Notes: generated by a model from the letters alone, not told the origin. DNA of 64,000 nt from Campylobacter concisus (GCF_003048615.2 NZ_CP049263.1:1736001-1800000); one strand, 5' to 3'; positions 38,128 to 47,558 are shown, counted from the first letter of the stretch. Made by a program: numbers and translations.

Positions 38128-38169
38128 GACAATAAAATAAGCAAAAGAAATTTTCTAAAAGGATATAGG
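38128..38169 (+). repeat. Leader repeat, copy 2
   Basis: This is an exact copy of 35729-35770, directly ahead of the fourth lipoprotein gene. The identity continues about 90 bases into the coding sequence (signal peptide), giving more than 100 bp of homology for recombination between array units. Confidence 0.8.
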
Positions 38170-38784
38170 ATGAAATTTATAGGTATTATACTTCTACTAC
38201 TAACAAGCATATTTTTAATAGCTTGCTCTGCAAATCAAGCAAGCAACAACGCAAGTAACTCAGAACTAGAAAATTTAGCTAGTAAATATGGCGGGGTTTA
38301 TGTGTTTAATCAAAAATTTGTTGAAGAGATAGAAAAAAGAGAAGCTGAAAGAAAAGAGCTAAGAAAAAATACCAAAGGAAAATATTTAGGTGACGGTCTT
38401 TATGTTGTTAATACAAAATTGGTTGATGAAAAACTCCCCCAAACCCTCTCAAACGGCAAACAATACTACACACCATCAAGGTCTTATGAGAAAAAGCCTG
38501 AATTATCAAATCAAGATAGACAAAAGATAATAAACTACATAGGCACTGAAAACTATAATAAATTTAAACCTACAATGCTCCCATCTTATTTTTATGTAGA
38601 TGAAAATAATAATGTAGTAGCCATAGCAGTATCTGTTTACTATGCAGTTGGCTATACCAAATATGGCTTATTTGGAGATGAAGGTAGAGGCTTTTCTTTA
38701 TCTAGAAAAGATATAAAAGATATAGGCGGAAATAGTGAATTTTATTTTGATAGCCATAAAAATACTTTTGTTAGGGAAAAATAA
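38170..38784 (+). CDS. Putative cognate immunity lipoprotein of the lipase effector, paralogue 4
   Basis: This 204-residue lipoprotein (lipid Cys19) has the 'LENLASKYGGVYVFN' opening of paralogue 1 and the 'EEIEKREAERKELRK' and 'SLSRKDIKDI' regions of paralogue 3. The conserved 'YGLFGDEGRGF' lies near the C-terminus. Its TAA overlaps the ATG of the intact lipase by one base, so the two are translationally coupled. Adjacent periplasmic lipoproteins are the usual immunity proteins of T6SS phospholipase effectors, so this is the best cognate candidate. Function is inferred from context. Confidence 0.72.
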   Translation: MKFIGIILLLLTSIFLIACSANQASNNASNSELENLASKYGGVYVFNQKFVEEIEKREAERKELRKNTKGKYLGDGLYVVNTKLVDEKLPQTLSNGKQYYTPSRSYEKKPELSNQDRQKIINYIGTENYNKFKPTMLPSYFYVDENNNVVAIAVSVYYAVGYTKYGLFGDEGRGFSLSRKDIKDIGGNSEFYFDSHKNTFVREK

Positions 38785-41700
38785 TGAGTGAAATCTCAAC
38801 CAAAGAACAAATACTTAAATTTAAAGACTATGCTGACATTGCAGACGCAAGTTACGCAATGCTTCACTGGGTAAGTGAGAATGAGAAAAACGGCTTAGAC
38901 GATCTTTATAGCAAGTTCGGAAAAGATAATGCCCCTGAAAACATTGTAAATTCATATAAAAAGCAGGAGATGGAAAAGCCCGTTTGGAGATATAAAGACA
39001 ATATCAGAAAGGGTGATATTTTAAACGATAGCATTCAGGATAAAGATGGAAATATTGTAAGAAAAGCAGGTGACCCAACCGCATACGCCCTAACCATAGA
39101 AGCACGTTTTAATCAAGATATGGTGATAACTAAACCTATATCTAGCGAAGGTGAAAAGCCTGAAGTAAAACCCATAAATAACGAAATTCAAAGTTTTATC
39201 TATACTGACAAGAAAACAAAAGAGTCTTACATTTTTGTCAATAAACCAACCTTCCACCAAATTTCCCTTCGCACAAAAGCCTTTGTCAATCGCTACGAGC
39301 TAGTTTATCACATCAAAAATACATCTATCACTGGTTTTAGCTCGACTGTTTTTTACGATAGTAAATTTAATAACTACATCATAGGCTTTAGAGGAACAGA
39401 GCTAGGGTTTAAAGACCTAGTATTTACTGATGGCATGATAGCCCTTTTTGGTGCAGGACTAAACCAGATAGCCTCTATGGCTATGCTAAAGAGCGATATG
39501 TATGATGCTATAAAAGAGCATAAGGCAAATTCAAACGATACAAGCGAAATTTCTAACCTAGTCTTATCAGGCCACTCACTAGGCGGCCACTTGGCTCAGT
39601 CATTTGCCTTTTTATACACTAAAGATGTAAAGGAGCTATATACTTTTAACGCCCCTGGCTTTGGTGGTGCATTTGCTAGTTTAGTCACTATATCTTTAAG
39701 ATTTGTCAGTTTTATAGCTAAGGCAATAATGAAAGGCGTAAGGTGGATAGCAAGAGTACTTGATCCAAATGGCTTTGTAGGAAAGATAGCTAGCTCTATC
39801 TTTAACAAGATAAAAAATATGTTTGGCTTTAAAGATGACAAGAGCACACTAAAAGATTGTGTAAATGTAGTTCAAAATAACGAAAAGGCTTGCAAGGAAG
39901 TAGGAGATAAAAAGGTAAGCTCTAATATCAACAAATCTAGCAAAGGAAGCTCTGAAGTAGAGATACATCACTGCGATAGCGTCAGACATAAAATTTATGA
40001 TAAAAATGATGAAGGGCTATTTGATGCTAGTGATGATAGTGACGGAGATAGCCTTAAAAGAGAGTGGAACCAACTCTATGAGCCAAGCACTTCTGTGATA
40101 TCTGACCTTGGATTTAGATATGGGCTAGGGGCTGAAAGTTTAGATGGGCATCTGGCAGAATATGACTATAAAAATACAAAGAAACTTCATCTTATAAATA
40201 TATTAGTCGCCTCGCACTTTATGAAGCAGATCGTGGAGAGCCTATACTTGATGGAGTATCTGCTAAGTAATGAAAAAAATGAGGCAAAGATAAAAGACAA
40301 AGACGTGCCAGCCGCTCTGGACTATCTAAATGACTATATACAAAGCCTAAGCTTTAACGTCTACTTTTATAAAATTTCTCTAGGCTATCTACCAAAGCTA
40401 GGCAGCGAGGATAAAAAAAGGCTTAGCATACTTGAGAGTGTGATATATCCTGTGGCTTTATATGTAAATTCTCTTGGTTTTGAGGATGAAAATGAAGCGC
40501 CAAATTTAGAAGACCCTGTAAGCTCGCTCTTGTACTACAAAGAGAAAGATAAATTTGTAGATATGATAGATAGAGAGGAGGTAAAGGCGCTAGATGCTAA
40601 AGAGATAGCTAGCAAGGTAAAAAGCGGCGATCTAAATCTTTTCTTTGCTATCTACTCGGTCAGATACTTTATGCTAAGCAAAAAGGCTGATCTGAAGGCA
40701 TTTAAGGACCGTATGAGCTATATATCTGACTTTTTTAAGATAGCAAGCTCGCATGCAAATTCTAACTCAAACGAAAAAGAGCTAGAGCAGTATATAAACA
40801 CAAGGCTAGAAATTTATAGAAGTGCTTATGAGCTAAAATTTGAGAGCTTTAAATATGCGGACGATAACAAACACTATGTGGTAATAGCTAAGACAAACAC
40901 TGATAAAAAGATAACAAGAGGCATAGTGCTAACGCATAACTTTAAGCTAATAGACAATGTGGCAAAAGATGCTAAAAATGACGTGGCAAAAGAGTACCTA
41001 AATGTGATAAGGCTAGAGCCAAATGAGCTAATGCATATCAGTGAGGGCAAGGTGGATATACTTTTAAGAGATAAGAGTATATTTGATATCAATCAAGTTA
41101 GCTCTGATCTGGATATAGACTTTACAAAGTTAAAAACACAGGTTTATATCATAGATAAGCCACTAAACACCGCCACAGAGCAATCAGACTATCCACTATA
41201 CTTTAAAAAAGAAGAGGATGGGGAGGAGTCAAATTCTAATGCTCTAAGCTTCTCTCATCAGCCAAGGGACGAGGAAAAAGATAAAGGAAGACTAACTATC
41301 GATTATAAAAACCAACGAGCTTGTGTGCTAAACTACTCTTTACTAAACAAAAGCCTAAATATAGACCTAAAGCCAACAAACAAAGAGACCAAAGAGTCGC
41401 TTGAGCGGGCAAATGAGAGACTAAATTTAGAAAAGAAAAGTAGCGCGGTAAGTGCTGGTGGCACTGCCTTTGCTAATCCAATAATAGAAGATGACGTAGT
41501 GGTTTGCCCACATGGCGGCCATGTGATCTTAAAAAGTAGAGCTGGCAAAAGCATAAGATCAGATGATCAAGGCGTTATACTTGATGTTGATTTTATCAAC
41601 TCACCGATAGTTGGCTGCTCAGCTAAAAATCCTTGCACAAAGGTAGCATACGTGCCAAGGGCGGCGCTTAGTCTAAAAAGTATGAATAACCACTATGCTG

Positions 41701-42320
41701 TTATGCAAGATCTAGTGCCAGCGTGCCTAAGCAACACAAGCTCACCGCTAAGATGCATAAAAAAAGAAAATAGGATAAAGCTAGCTCATAGCATAGGTAG
41801 CCCAACGTCTGAAAACGATAATGCAGCGGTGCTAAATCCAAATTTAAATAGCGCTCACATAAGACTTCATGTAAAATCAGCCCTTAATCAAGCAGACAAC
41901 CTTGCCGTTTGCATATATAAGCTAAATGATGTGGAGCATAAAAACCAAGAGGGATTTAAAGAGATGGAGCTAAATTTAGATGAGGGCAGTGATGTAAAAG
42001 ATAAGAAGCTAAAAGAACATCTAAGCTCTCGCTTTAGAGAGGATAAATTTAGTATCTCGTCATTTAACTTCAAATACTCGCTCATGGATAAGAATTTCAT
42101 CTTTATAACACCTAAATATATAGAATCTATTTACAAAAATATAACACTTCCAAAAAGTGGTGTAGGATTTTTTCAGTTTGTGGATGATATAAGCGATGAG
42201 AGTAATCTTATCTATGTCACGCCAAGCAAGGCTAAGACGGTGGATATAAAATTTGCTTGTGGACTTGATAGCAAATATAATGATGATATAAATACAACAA
42301 AAACAGTAGTGGTGGCTTAA
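38784..42320 (+). CDS. Putative T6SS lipase effector with PAAR-like C-terminal region
   Basis: This 1178-residue protein has an N-terminal helical segment (1-45) shared with the three stubs. Its lipase region has 'YIIGFRGTELGFKDLVFTDG' (about 198-217), the nucleophile elbow GHSLGG with Ser265, and 'YTFNAPGFGG' (about 286-295), as in class 3/DUF2974 lipases. The middle is helical. A C-terminal region (about 900-1010) with 'VVCPHGGHVIL' (Cys908), 'SPIVGCSAKNPCTKV' and 'CIKKENRI' resembles PAAR-like tip domains. No signal peptide is present. It sits between a lipoprotein array and T6SS genes, so a secreted phospholipase loaded on the spike is likely. The Asp and His of the triad were not located. 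Confidence 0.78.
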   Translation: MSEISTKEQILKFKDYADIADASYAMLHWVSENEKNGLDDLYSKFGKDNAPENIVNSYKKQEMEKPVWRYKDNIRKGDILNDSIQDKDGNIVRKAGDPTAYALTIEARFNQDMVITKPISSEGEKPEVKPINNEIQSFIYTDKKTKESYIFVNKPTFHQISLRTKAFVNRYELVYHIKNTSITGFSSTVFYDSKFNNYIIGFRGTELGFKDLVFTDGMIALFGAGLNQIASMAMLKSDMYDAIKEHKANSNDTSEISNLVLSGHSLGGHLAQSFAFLYTKDVKELYTFNAPGFGGAFASLVTISLRFVSFIAKAIMKGVRWIARVLDPNGFVGKIASSIFNKIKNMFGFKDDKSTLKDCVNVVQNNEKACKEVGDKKVSSNINKSSKGSSEVEIHHCDSVRHKIYDKNDEGLFDASDDSDGDSLKREWNQLYEPSTSVISDLGFRYGLGAESLDGHLAEYDYKNTKKLHLINILVASHFMKQIVESLYLMEYLLSNEKNEAKIKDKDVPAALDYLNDYIQSLSFNVYFYKISLGYLPKLGSEDKKRLSILESVIYPVALYVNSLGFEDENEAPNLEDPVSSLLYYKEKDKFVDMIDREEVKALDAKEIASKVKSGDLNLFFAIYSVRYFMLSKKADLKAFKDRMSYISDFFKIASSHANSNSNEKELEQYINTRLEIYRSAYELKFESFKYADDNKHYVVIAKTNTDKKITRGIVLTHNFKLIDNVAKDAKNDVAKEYLNVIRLEPNELMHISEGKVDILLRDKSIFDINQVSSDLDIDFTKLKTQVYIIDKPLNTATEQSDYPLYFKKEEDGEESNSNALSFSHQPRDEEKDKGRLTIDYKNQRACVLNYSLLNKSLNIDLKPTNKETKESLERANERLNLEKKSSAVSAGGTAFANPIIEDDVVVCPHGGHVILKSRAGKSIRSDDQGVILDVDFINSPIVGCSAKNPCTKVAYVPRAALSLKSMNNHYAVMQDLVPACLSNTSSPLRCIKKENRIKLAHSIGSPTSENDNAAVLNPNLNSAHIRLHVKSALNQADNLAVCIYKLNDVEHKNQEGFKEMELNLDEGSDVKDKKLKEHLSSRFREDKFSISSFNFKYSLMDKNFIFITPKYIESIYKNITLPKSGVGFFQFVDDISDESNLIYVTPSKAKTVDIKFACGLDSKYNDDINTTKTVVVA

Positions 42321-42321
42321 T

Positions 42322-45300
42322 ATGCAAAACAACGAAATAAAAATAACCTACTCTTGCGAAGAGACATTAAAAAAGATGAAAGAGTATATGGCTGATGCAA
42401 AGAGTGTGACGCTTTATACGTCTAGCCTAAATTCTCTCACATCATACTCTAACGGCATAGCTAATGAGATCATATCTAATCTAATATTTTCTAAGAAGAG
42501 AGATAAAAAAGATGTATCGATCGTATCTGACTTTTATATAGATAAAGAGAGCTTTACTGATAGTAAGCTAAATAGAATAAGAGAATTTGAATATAGAGAT
42601 ATACCAGTAAAGATCGTCCATAAAAAGAGTGCGGTTGACAAGTTTTTTGCAAATTTAAAAGAGAAGATAAGCCCCATAAAAAGTAAAGCAAGATATGAAG
42701 CTGAACTTGAAGCTGCTCAGGATGAGCACGAGAGAAATTTGCTAAAAAACATGGGTGAAACAAAGACAGAAGCTATAAGCTTTTATGATATGTTTGAGGT
42801 CATAGTATCCAACTATGATGACGCCAAAGATATCGTAAAAGAGTGCTTAAATACCTTAAAAAATGATCTACTAAGCGATGCTAGCTCTTTGATATCTAGC
42901 GAAGGACTAGATGGAGCTAAATTTGAAAAAAGCATTGAAGAGTGTTTTAGAGAGTTAGATAAGAATTTAAATGAGCTAAATAAAGAAAGTGGAGAGTTTT
43001 TACTAAAGCAAATATTTCTTTTTATATTAAGCATAGTTGATCTAAGTGACCCAAAGGCTGCACTTAAAAAGGCAAACGGATGCTTTTTATTCTATGAGCT
43101 TAGTAAATTAACCTACAAGATGGTTGAGCATCAAAGTAATAGATCTCTTTATGGTGTAACCTTACCTATCCTTAGCTTTTTCACATCTAGATTTGCTTCT
43201 ATTATAAATACTCTAAATATAAACTCAAGTTGCAATGTATTAGTATTTAAACAAGATAAATCTTCTAACTCTGGCTTTTTTATAGACTTTACCCACCTAA
43301 ACTTAGACTATATCTACTTTAGAGACGACAATAACCTAAATGAGGTTAATTGTAACGCAGATGAGGGATATAGTGTATTTGGTCATTTAGATGATCTATC
43401 GGTGTTTGATCATACAAAGGATGTTTGCTCTTATGATATAGTAAATAAAAACTTAGGCTTTGGCTCTAGTGATGATACGCTCTTTAAAAGACTAAAGGAT
43501 CAAATAAAAGGACTAAATGCAAATTTGAATTTTATCTGTGCTTCAAATTTCAACTCTATAAAACTAGCCAATCTAATAGCGAACAAGTCCAATAAAAATG
43601 GCACATCTGCAAACGATGAGATGAACAGCAAAGATTTTTCAAATTTAAATAAAAACTATGTTGTGCTATCAAACTCACCTTTTAGATCAAGTGCAGGGCT
43701 AAGAGAAGAAGTTATAAGTAAATGCCTAGATCAAGTGATAGAAGACGAGCTAAATAGACCCAACAAATCCAACCTAGTAAAACAAAAATTCACCGATATA
43801 AAGACCCTAGAGCCTGTTAAAGACTATAGCAAATATAGTATAGATATAAATAAAGACAACCAAAAATCAACCCTTGTCTTAAATTTATCTCCATTTGCAA
43901 GGATAGATAAAAAATATATAGACAACATAGAGCAAAAGAGGGAAGAATTTAAAGAGATCGCCTATCAAGATGACACTAACTATCTTGATAATTACACCAA
44001 ATACGAAGAGTTATTTAAGACAAATTTCTCTCATGTAAATGCTTATACTAAGCAACCAAATGATATGGAGAAGATCAAAAAAAGCGAAGAAGAGTATATG
44101 AAAAAGGTAACTCTCTCTTTTAAAGCAGTGTTTGACAAGGTAAATGAAAACACTTTAAACAGAAGAGAGACTGAAGCATATAACAATAGTAGTATCTCAA
44201 GCCAAATCATAGATGATATAAAAAATGGCTCATCAACCGCAGATGAATACCAATCACAAATGCAACGTATAATACAAACCCTCCCAAAACGCTACTCTTT
44301 CATAGAAGCACTATCTCTTAGTGTGGCTTACTTTATAATGACTAAAAGCTATTCAAAAAAAATGATAAAGAAAAGCATTAAAGATGGTGATGAATATATA
44401 GTAATAGAAGATGATGAAATAAAAGCCCTACACTCAAACTCTATAATAAGAGTTTTTGATAGAGATTTAAAGCTATTTTTTTATAAAGACTCAGTAAAAA
44501 ATAGTGGTCTAAAAAGTGGCGAGTATCTATGTATAGAAGAAATTTCTAAATATATGGATGGAGTAAATAACAAGGATGTAGTTAGCGTTGAAGAGCTTTT
44601 AGCAGAAAATGAAGTTGGTAAAAATGCAGATATTAAAGATCCTTTGCAAAAAGATCTAATGAAACTTCTTATAGAACAAGCTGATAAGATAGATGAAAAC
44701 TATAAAAAAGATGAAGCTACTATAAAAGAGGCTATAGCTGCTAAGAATAAAAACACTCTAAAAGAGGCTATAAATTTAAAAGATATAGCATATAGCAATG
44801 ATAGAGATATAAATAAAGAGGTAACCTCGTTATTAGTAAAAACTACTATAGAAGAGGTATTTCCACTAGCAAAATTTGTTGGCGAAGATGGCATATCTAA
44901 GATATATGAATCACTTGGTTCTTATATATTTAATAAAGATGCAAAGGCACTAAGAGAAACATTTCTTGATGAGCTTGGGGTATTAAATTTAGTAAAAAGC
45001 CTACTTGGTGCAAGAAAGACTAAAGAGATAGATCGATATATCTTACTAATAACAAGTCTAAAAACTACAAGTGTAGTTTTACAACATTCAAAGCTTAATC
45101 TAATCATTCAAGCATCAAATGCATTTAGGCTTCATATGGCAATGGAGTATTATAAACTAAGTATAACCTATACAGAGATCACAACATATACCTTTATGAG
45201 ATATACTCATAGGTTTAGCTATACAGATTTTCAAGAGATAAAGAGGCTAATAAAAGATTATGCAGGATCTTTAGGTAAGAGTATAGGTGCTTCTATGGTT

Positions 45301-46119
45301 AGTGGTGCATTAGAACTCTGGAAAACCTCATACGAAAAGCTAGAAGAGAACTATAACGAGATAATGCATACAAGATATACATATAAATTTAATGAAGCAT
45401 ATGCACTAAATAATATCTCATATAAACCTATGTCTATAAAAGAAGCCTATGATAAAAATAGTACAAATAGCTATTGCTACTATCCAGTAATGATCTATCA
45501 AAACTATATAAGCCTAAATTTAAATAGACTATTTCTAGGAGCTAATATAAGTAGTGGAGGACTAGACTATAACTCATTTATATACTATGACATAGACCAT
45601 AAGAAAAACAAACTATCTTTTAACCTAGCCTCTAAACTAGCACTAAATAACCTTAGTGCCTATCTATGCTTAGATGAGCTAAGAGGAGCTGGCAATGAGA
45701 TAGATGCAAGGTATTTTAACTATGCTAGAAGTAGATACACTGAATCTGATGTAGAGATAAGGGAGCTAAATTTGGATGTTAGAGAGGAAGATGAGATATA
45801 TAATAATTATAAGGATAATGCATTGCCAAATAAAGCAGCAGGCAAACCAAAATATCCAATAGATGCCTATCAAGAAGCTGCAAAGATTATATATATGCTT
45901 AGACTAGGAATTTTTAATACAAACTATGGCAATACTCATCACAACCTCTCAAGAGAGCTTGTAGAGGCTCTTGATATTATAGGAAACAATAACATCAAGG
46001 GTATATATGTGGGGTGTAAGATAGAACACGGAAAAAGAACTAAAGAAACGATACCCCCAAGACTTGTCGGTCGTCTAGCTACCACCATAGTAATGGAAGA
46101 TGGTCTTTATATAGGATAA
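42322..46119 (+). CDS. 1265-residue protein of unknown function in the T6SS effector block
   Basis: This very large, Lys/Asn/Ser-rich protein has no signal peptide. It begins one base after the lipase stop, so it belongs to the same operon. The N-terminal ~120 residues have alternating strands and helices ('SVTLYTSSLNSL', 'DVSIVSDFYIDKES', 'IPVKIVHKK'), the middle is helical with coiled-coil stretches (about 540-640 and 760-830), and the C-terminal third is Tyr/Asn-rich. Residues 1015-1265 are repeated exactly by the frame at 47559. I recognise no family. A role as second effector, adaptor or chaperone is only suggested by position. Confidence 0.6.
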   Translation: MQNNEIKITYSCEETLKKMKEYMADAKSVTLYTSSLNSLTSYSNGIANEIISNLIFSKKRDKKDVSIVSDFYIDKESFTDSKLNRIREFEYRDIPVKIVHKKSAVDKFFANLKEKISPIKSKARYEAELEAAQDEHERNLLKNMGETKTEAISFYDMFEVIVSNYDDAKDIVKECLNTLKNDLLSDASSLISSEGLDGAKFEKSIEECFRELDKNLNELNKESGEFLLKQIFLFILSIVDLSDPKAALKKANGCFLFYELSKLTYKMVEHQSNRSLYGVTLPILSFFTSRFASIINTLNINSSCNVLVFKQDKSSNSGFFIDFTHLNLDYIYFRDDNNLNEVNCNADEGYSVFGHLDDLSVFDHTKDVCSYDIVNKNLGFGSSDDTLFKRLKDQIKGLNANLNFICASNFNSIKLANLIANKSNKNGTSANDEMNSKDFSNLNKNYVVLSNSPFRSSAGLREEVISKCLDQVIEDELNRPNKSNLVKQKFTDIKTLEPVKDYSKYSIDINKDNQKSTLVLNLSPFARIDKKYIDNIEQKREEFKEIAYQDDTNYLDNYTKYEELFKTNFSHVNAYTKQPNDMEKIKKSEEEYMKKVTLSFKAVFDKVNENTLNRRETEAYNNSSISSQIIDDIKNGSSTADEYQSQMQRIIQTLPKRYSFIEALSLSVAYFIMTKSYSKKMIKKSIKDGDEYIVIEDDEIKALHSNSIIRVFDRDLKLFFYKDSVKNSGLKSGEYLCIEEISKYMDGVNNKDVVSVEELLAENEVGKNADIKDPLQKDLMKLLIEQADKIDENYKKDEATIKEAIAAKNKNTLKEAINLKDIAYSNDRDINKEVTSLLVKTTIEEVFPLAKFVGEDGISKIYESLGSYIFNKDAKALRETFLDELGVLNLVKSLLGARKTKEIDRYILLITSLKTTSVVLQHSKLNLIIQASNAFRLHMAMEYYKLSITYTEITTYTFMRYTHRFSYTDFQEIKRLIKDYAGSLGKSIGASMVSGALELWKTSYEKLEENYNEIMHTRYTYKFNEAYALNNISYKPMSIKEAYDKNSTNSYCYYPVMIYQNYISLNLNRLFLGANISSGGLDYNSFIYYDIDHKKNKLSFNLASKLALNNLSAYLCLDELRGAGNEIDARYFNYARSRYTESDVEIRELNLDVREEDEIYNNYKDNALPNKAAGKPKYPIDAYQEAAKIIYMLRLGIFNTNYGNTHHNLSRELVEALDIIGNNNIKGIYVGCKIEHGKRTKETIPPRLVGRLATTIVMEDGLYIG

Positions 46120-47493
46120 GATATGAAGAAGATAATATTTATAACTTTAGCTATCTTAATGGTAATAGCCTTGGCGCTGTTTATCAATAAAGAAAAAACA
46201 ATGAATAAAGGAAATTTAATGAGTAATAGTAATACATATACGGTTATAGCTCCGAATGGAGAAGAGGTTTGGTTTGACAAAAATACAAATTTAATTGTGT
46301 CTAAAACTAAAGATGACAATACTACAAAGTATTTTGAAGAAAAATCTAAAATGCTCCTTGAAGCCCGCTCCATCCTAGACTCATCTCCATATAAAAACTA
46401 TAAACCACTATACTATAACCCTAAACCAAACTCTCTAGGTCAAACAGATTATCTATCATTTAAACCATGGCTAGATATTAGTTATAAAGCAAGCTCAAAC
46501 AAACTATCACCTTGGACTAAAACAGAAAAAGCCTACTATGAAAGCTTAAAAGATAAAAGAGATAGATATATCTATCTAGTAAAAAGAAGTAATCTAAAAT
46601 GCACCATGATAGATATACCAGAAGATGCAATAGGTAGAGTAGATAGTAATGGCAAACTAACAAAGCCAGAATATGCTGAAATTTATGATGAAGTAAATGC
46701 CCACAAAGGTACATTAAAATCAGAACTATTTGCAGCAGAGTGGAATATATGTGCTGGAATACTAGGAGACGTTACTGGATTTGTAGGAGGTGTTGGATTA
46801 GGTTATGCAGGATTTAAAGCAAGAGCATATCAATCAATGTTTCTATCAGCCCAGCTTGGTCAAGACGGAGCCTTGGAGGCATTAGCTGATTTATTTAAAC
46901 ACTCTACATATTTAGTAGGTCTAAACAAAAATTTACAAATGGCTGAAGAATTTAGAAGATTATCTAAAAATCCTCCACTAGATGAATATGGAATGATGCC
47001 TTATCTTGATGAGATAGTAGGAAGCTATTTCGTGATGGATTTTAATAGAAATGGGATAGTGATTAACCCTACTGGTTCAATGCATAGAGTTTTAAGAGAG
47101 CTTGTTGAAGATAAAGGCAAACTACTAGACCCTAGAGACCTTGACGCAAACGAGACTACAAGGGAGGAATTTATCTCTTATGTTAAAAAAGAACTGCCAG
47201 AATATGCAGAGATTTTTTCTGAAAAAGGCTATCCTGCTAATTACGAAGATAGAGATATAGATCTCTACATCGACTCCACCCTCCTAGAAGCTAAAATAAT
47301 GTCCCTAACCCCACCAGAGGGATATCCAAATGCACCATACTACAACACACCAGAAGAGCTAACAAGACTATATGAGGCTGGTAAATTAGATAAAAAGCTA
47401 AATCCTCTAACACCAGTGATGTATAGAGATAGCTTCCCAGAAGATCTTAGGCAAAAGATATTAAGCTATGCCAAAGAGCATAATATAAAGGAT
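45364..47493 (+). repeat. Tandem duplication, unit 1
   Basis: This stretch covers the last 251 codons of the 1265-residue gene plus the whole 457-residue gene. It recurs at 47559-49679 with a period of 2195 bp. From 45364 to about 46535 the copies are nearly identical at the DNA level; roughly 46540-46930 is diverged; from about 47050 on they are again nearly identical. Confidence 0.9.
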
Positions 47494-47496
47494 TAA
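46123..47496 (+). CDS. Membrane-anchored protein of unknown function, copy 1
   Basis: This 457-residue protein has one N-terminal transmembrane helix or uncleaved signal (about 4-21), then a soluble domain with 'SFKPWLDISYKASSNKLSPW' and 'DSNGKLTKPEYAEIYDEV'. A Gly-rich hydrophobic segment (about 208-248, 'CAGILGDVTGFVGGVGLGYA') follows, and a C-terminal domain (about 270-457) ends in Pro- and Tyr-rich sequence. It starts 3 bases after the 1265-residue gene. The copy at 48318 is identical through residue 166 and differs mainly at 201-270. No family recognised; candidate effector, immunity or anchoring protein. Confidence 0.62.
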   Translation: MKKIIFITLAILMVIALALFINKEKTMNKGNLMSNSNTYTVIAPNGEEVWFDKNTNLIVSKTKDDNTTKYFEEKSKMLLEARSILDSSPYKNYKPLYYNPKPNSLGQTDYLSFKPWLDISYKASSNKLSPWTKTEKAYYESLKDKRDRYIYLVKRSNLKCTMIDIPEDAIGRVDSNGKLTKPEYAEIYDEVNAHKGTLKSELFAAEWNICAGILGDVTGFVGGVGLGYAGFKARAYQSMFLSAQLGQDGALEALADLFKHSTYLVGLNKNLQMAEEFRRLSKNPPLDEYGMMPYLDEIVGSYFVMDFNRNGIVINPTGSMHRVLRELVEDKGKLLDPRDLDANETTREEFISYVKKELPEYAEIFSEKGYPANYEDRDIDLYIDSTLLEAKIMSLTPPEGYPNAPYYNTPEELTRLYEAGKLDKKLNPLTPVMYRDSFPEDLRQKILSYAKEHNIKD

Positions 47497-47513
47497 GTAT
47501 AAAATCAAATAAA

Positions 47514-47539
47514 AAGACTCTTAATAAAAAAGAGCCTTA
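47514..47539 (+). terminator. Imperfect hairpin at the duplication seam
   Basis: AAGACTCTT / AAGAGCCTT arms around an AT-rich loop, followed by ATAAAA, lie in the 62-base gap after the first 457-residue gene. It could terminate transcription. It is not repeated after the second copy. Confidence 0.35.
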
Positions 47540-47558
47540 TAAAAACTACAACGAAATA

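Noticed and set aside
35700-38800. CRISPR array or phage-type direct repeats, suggested by the regularly recurring leader and signal-peptide sequence
   Set aside because: The units are 600-850 bp genes with conserved reading frames, not short repeats with spacers.
42322-42700. A VHKKSAVD segment in the 1265-residue protein as a phospholipase D HKD motif
   Set aside because: The spacing is H-x-K-x3-D rather than H-x-K-x4-D, the GSxxN follow-up is missing and no second copy was found.
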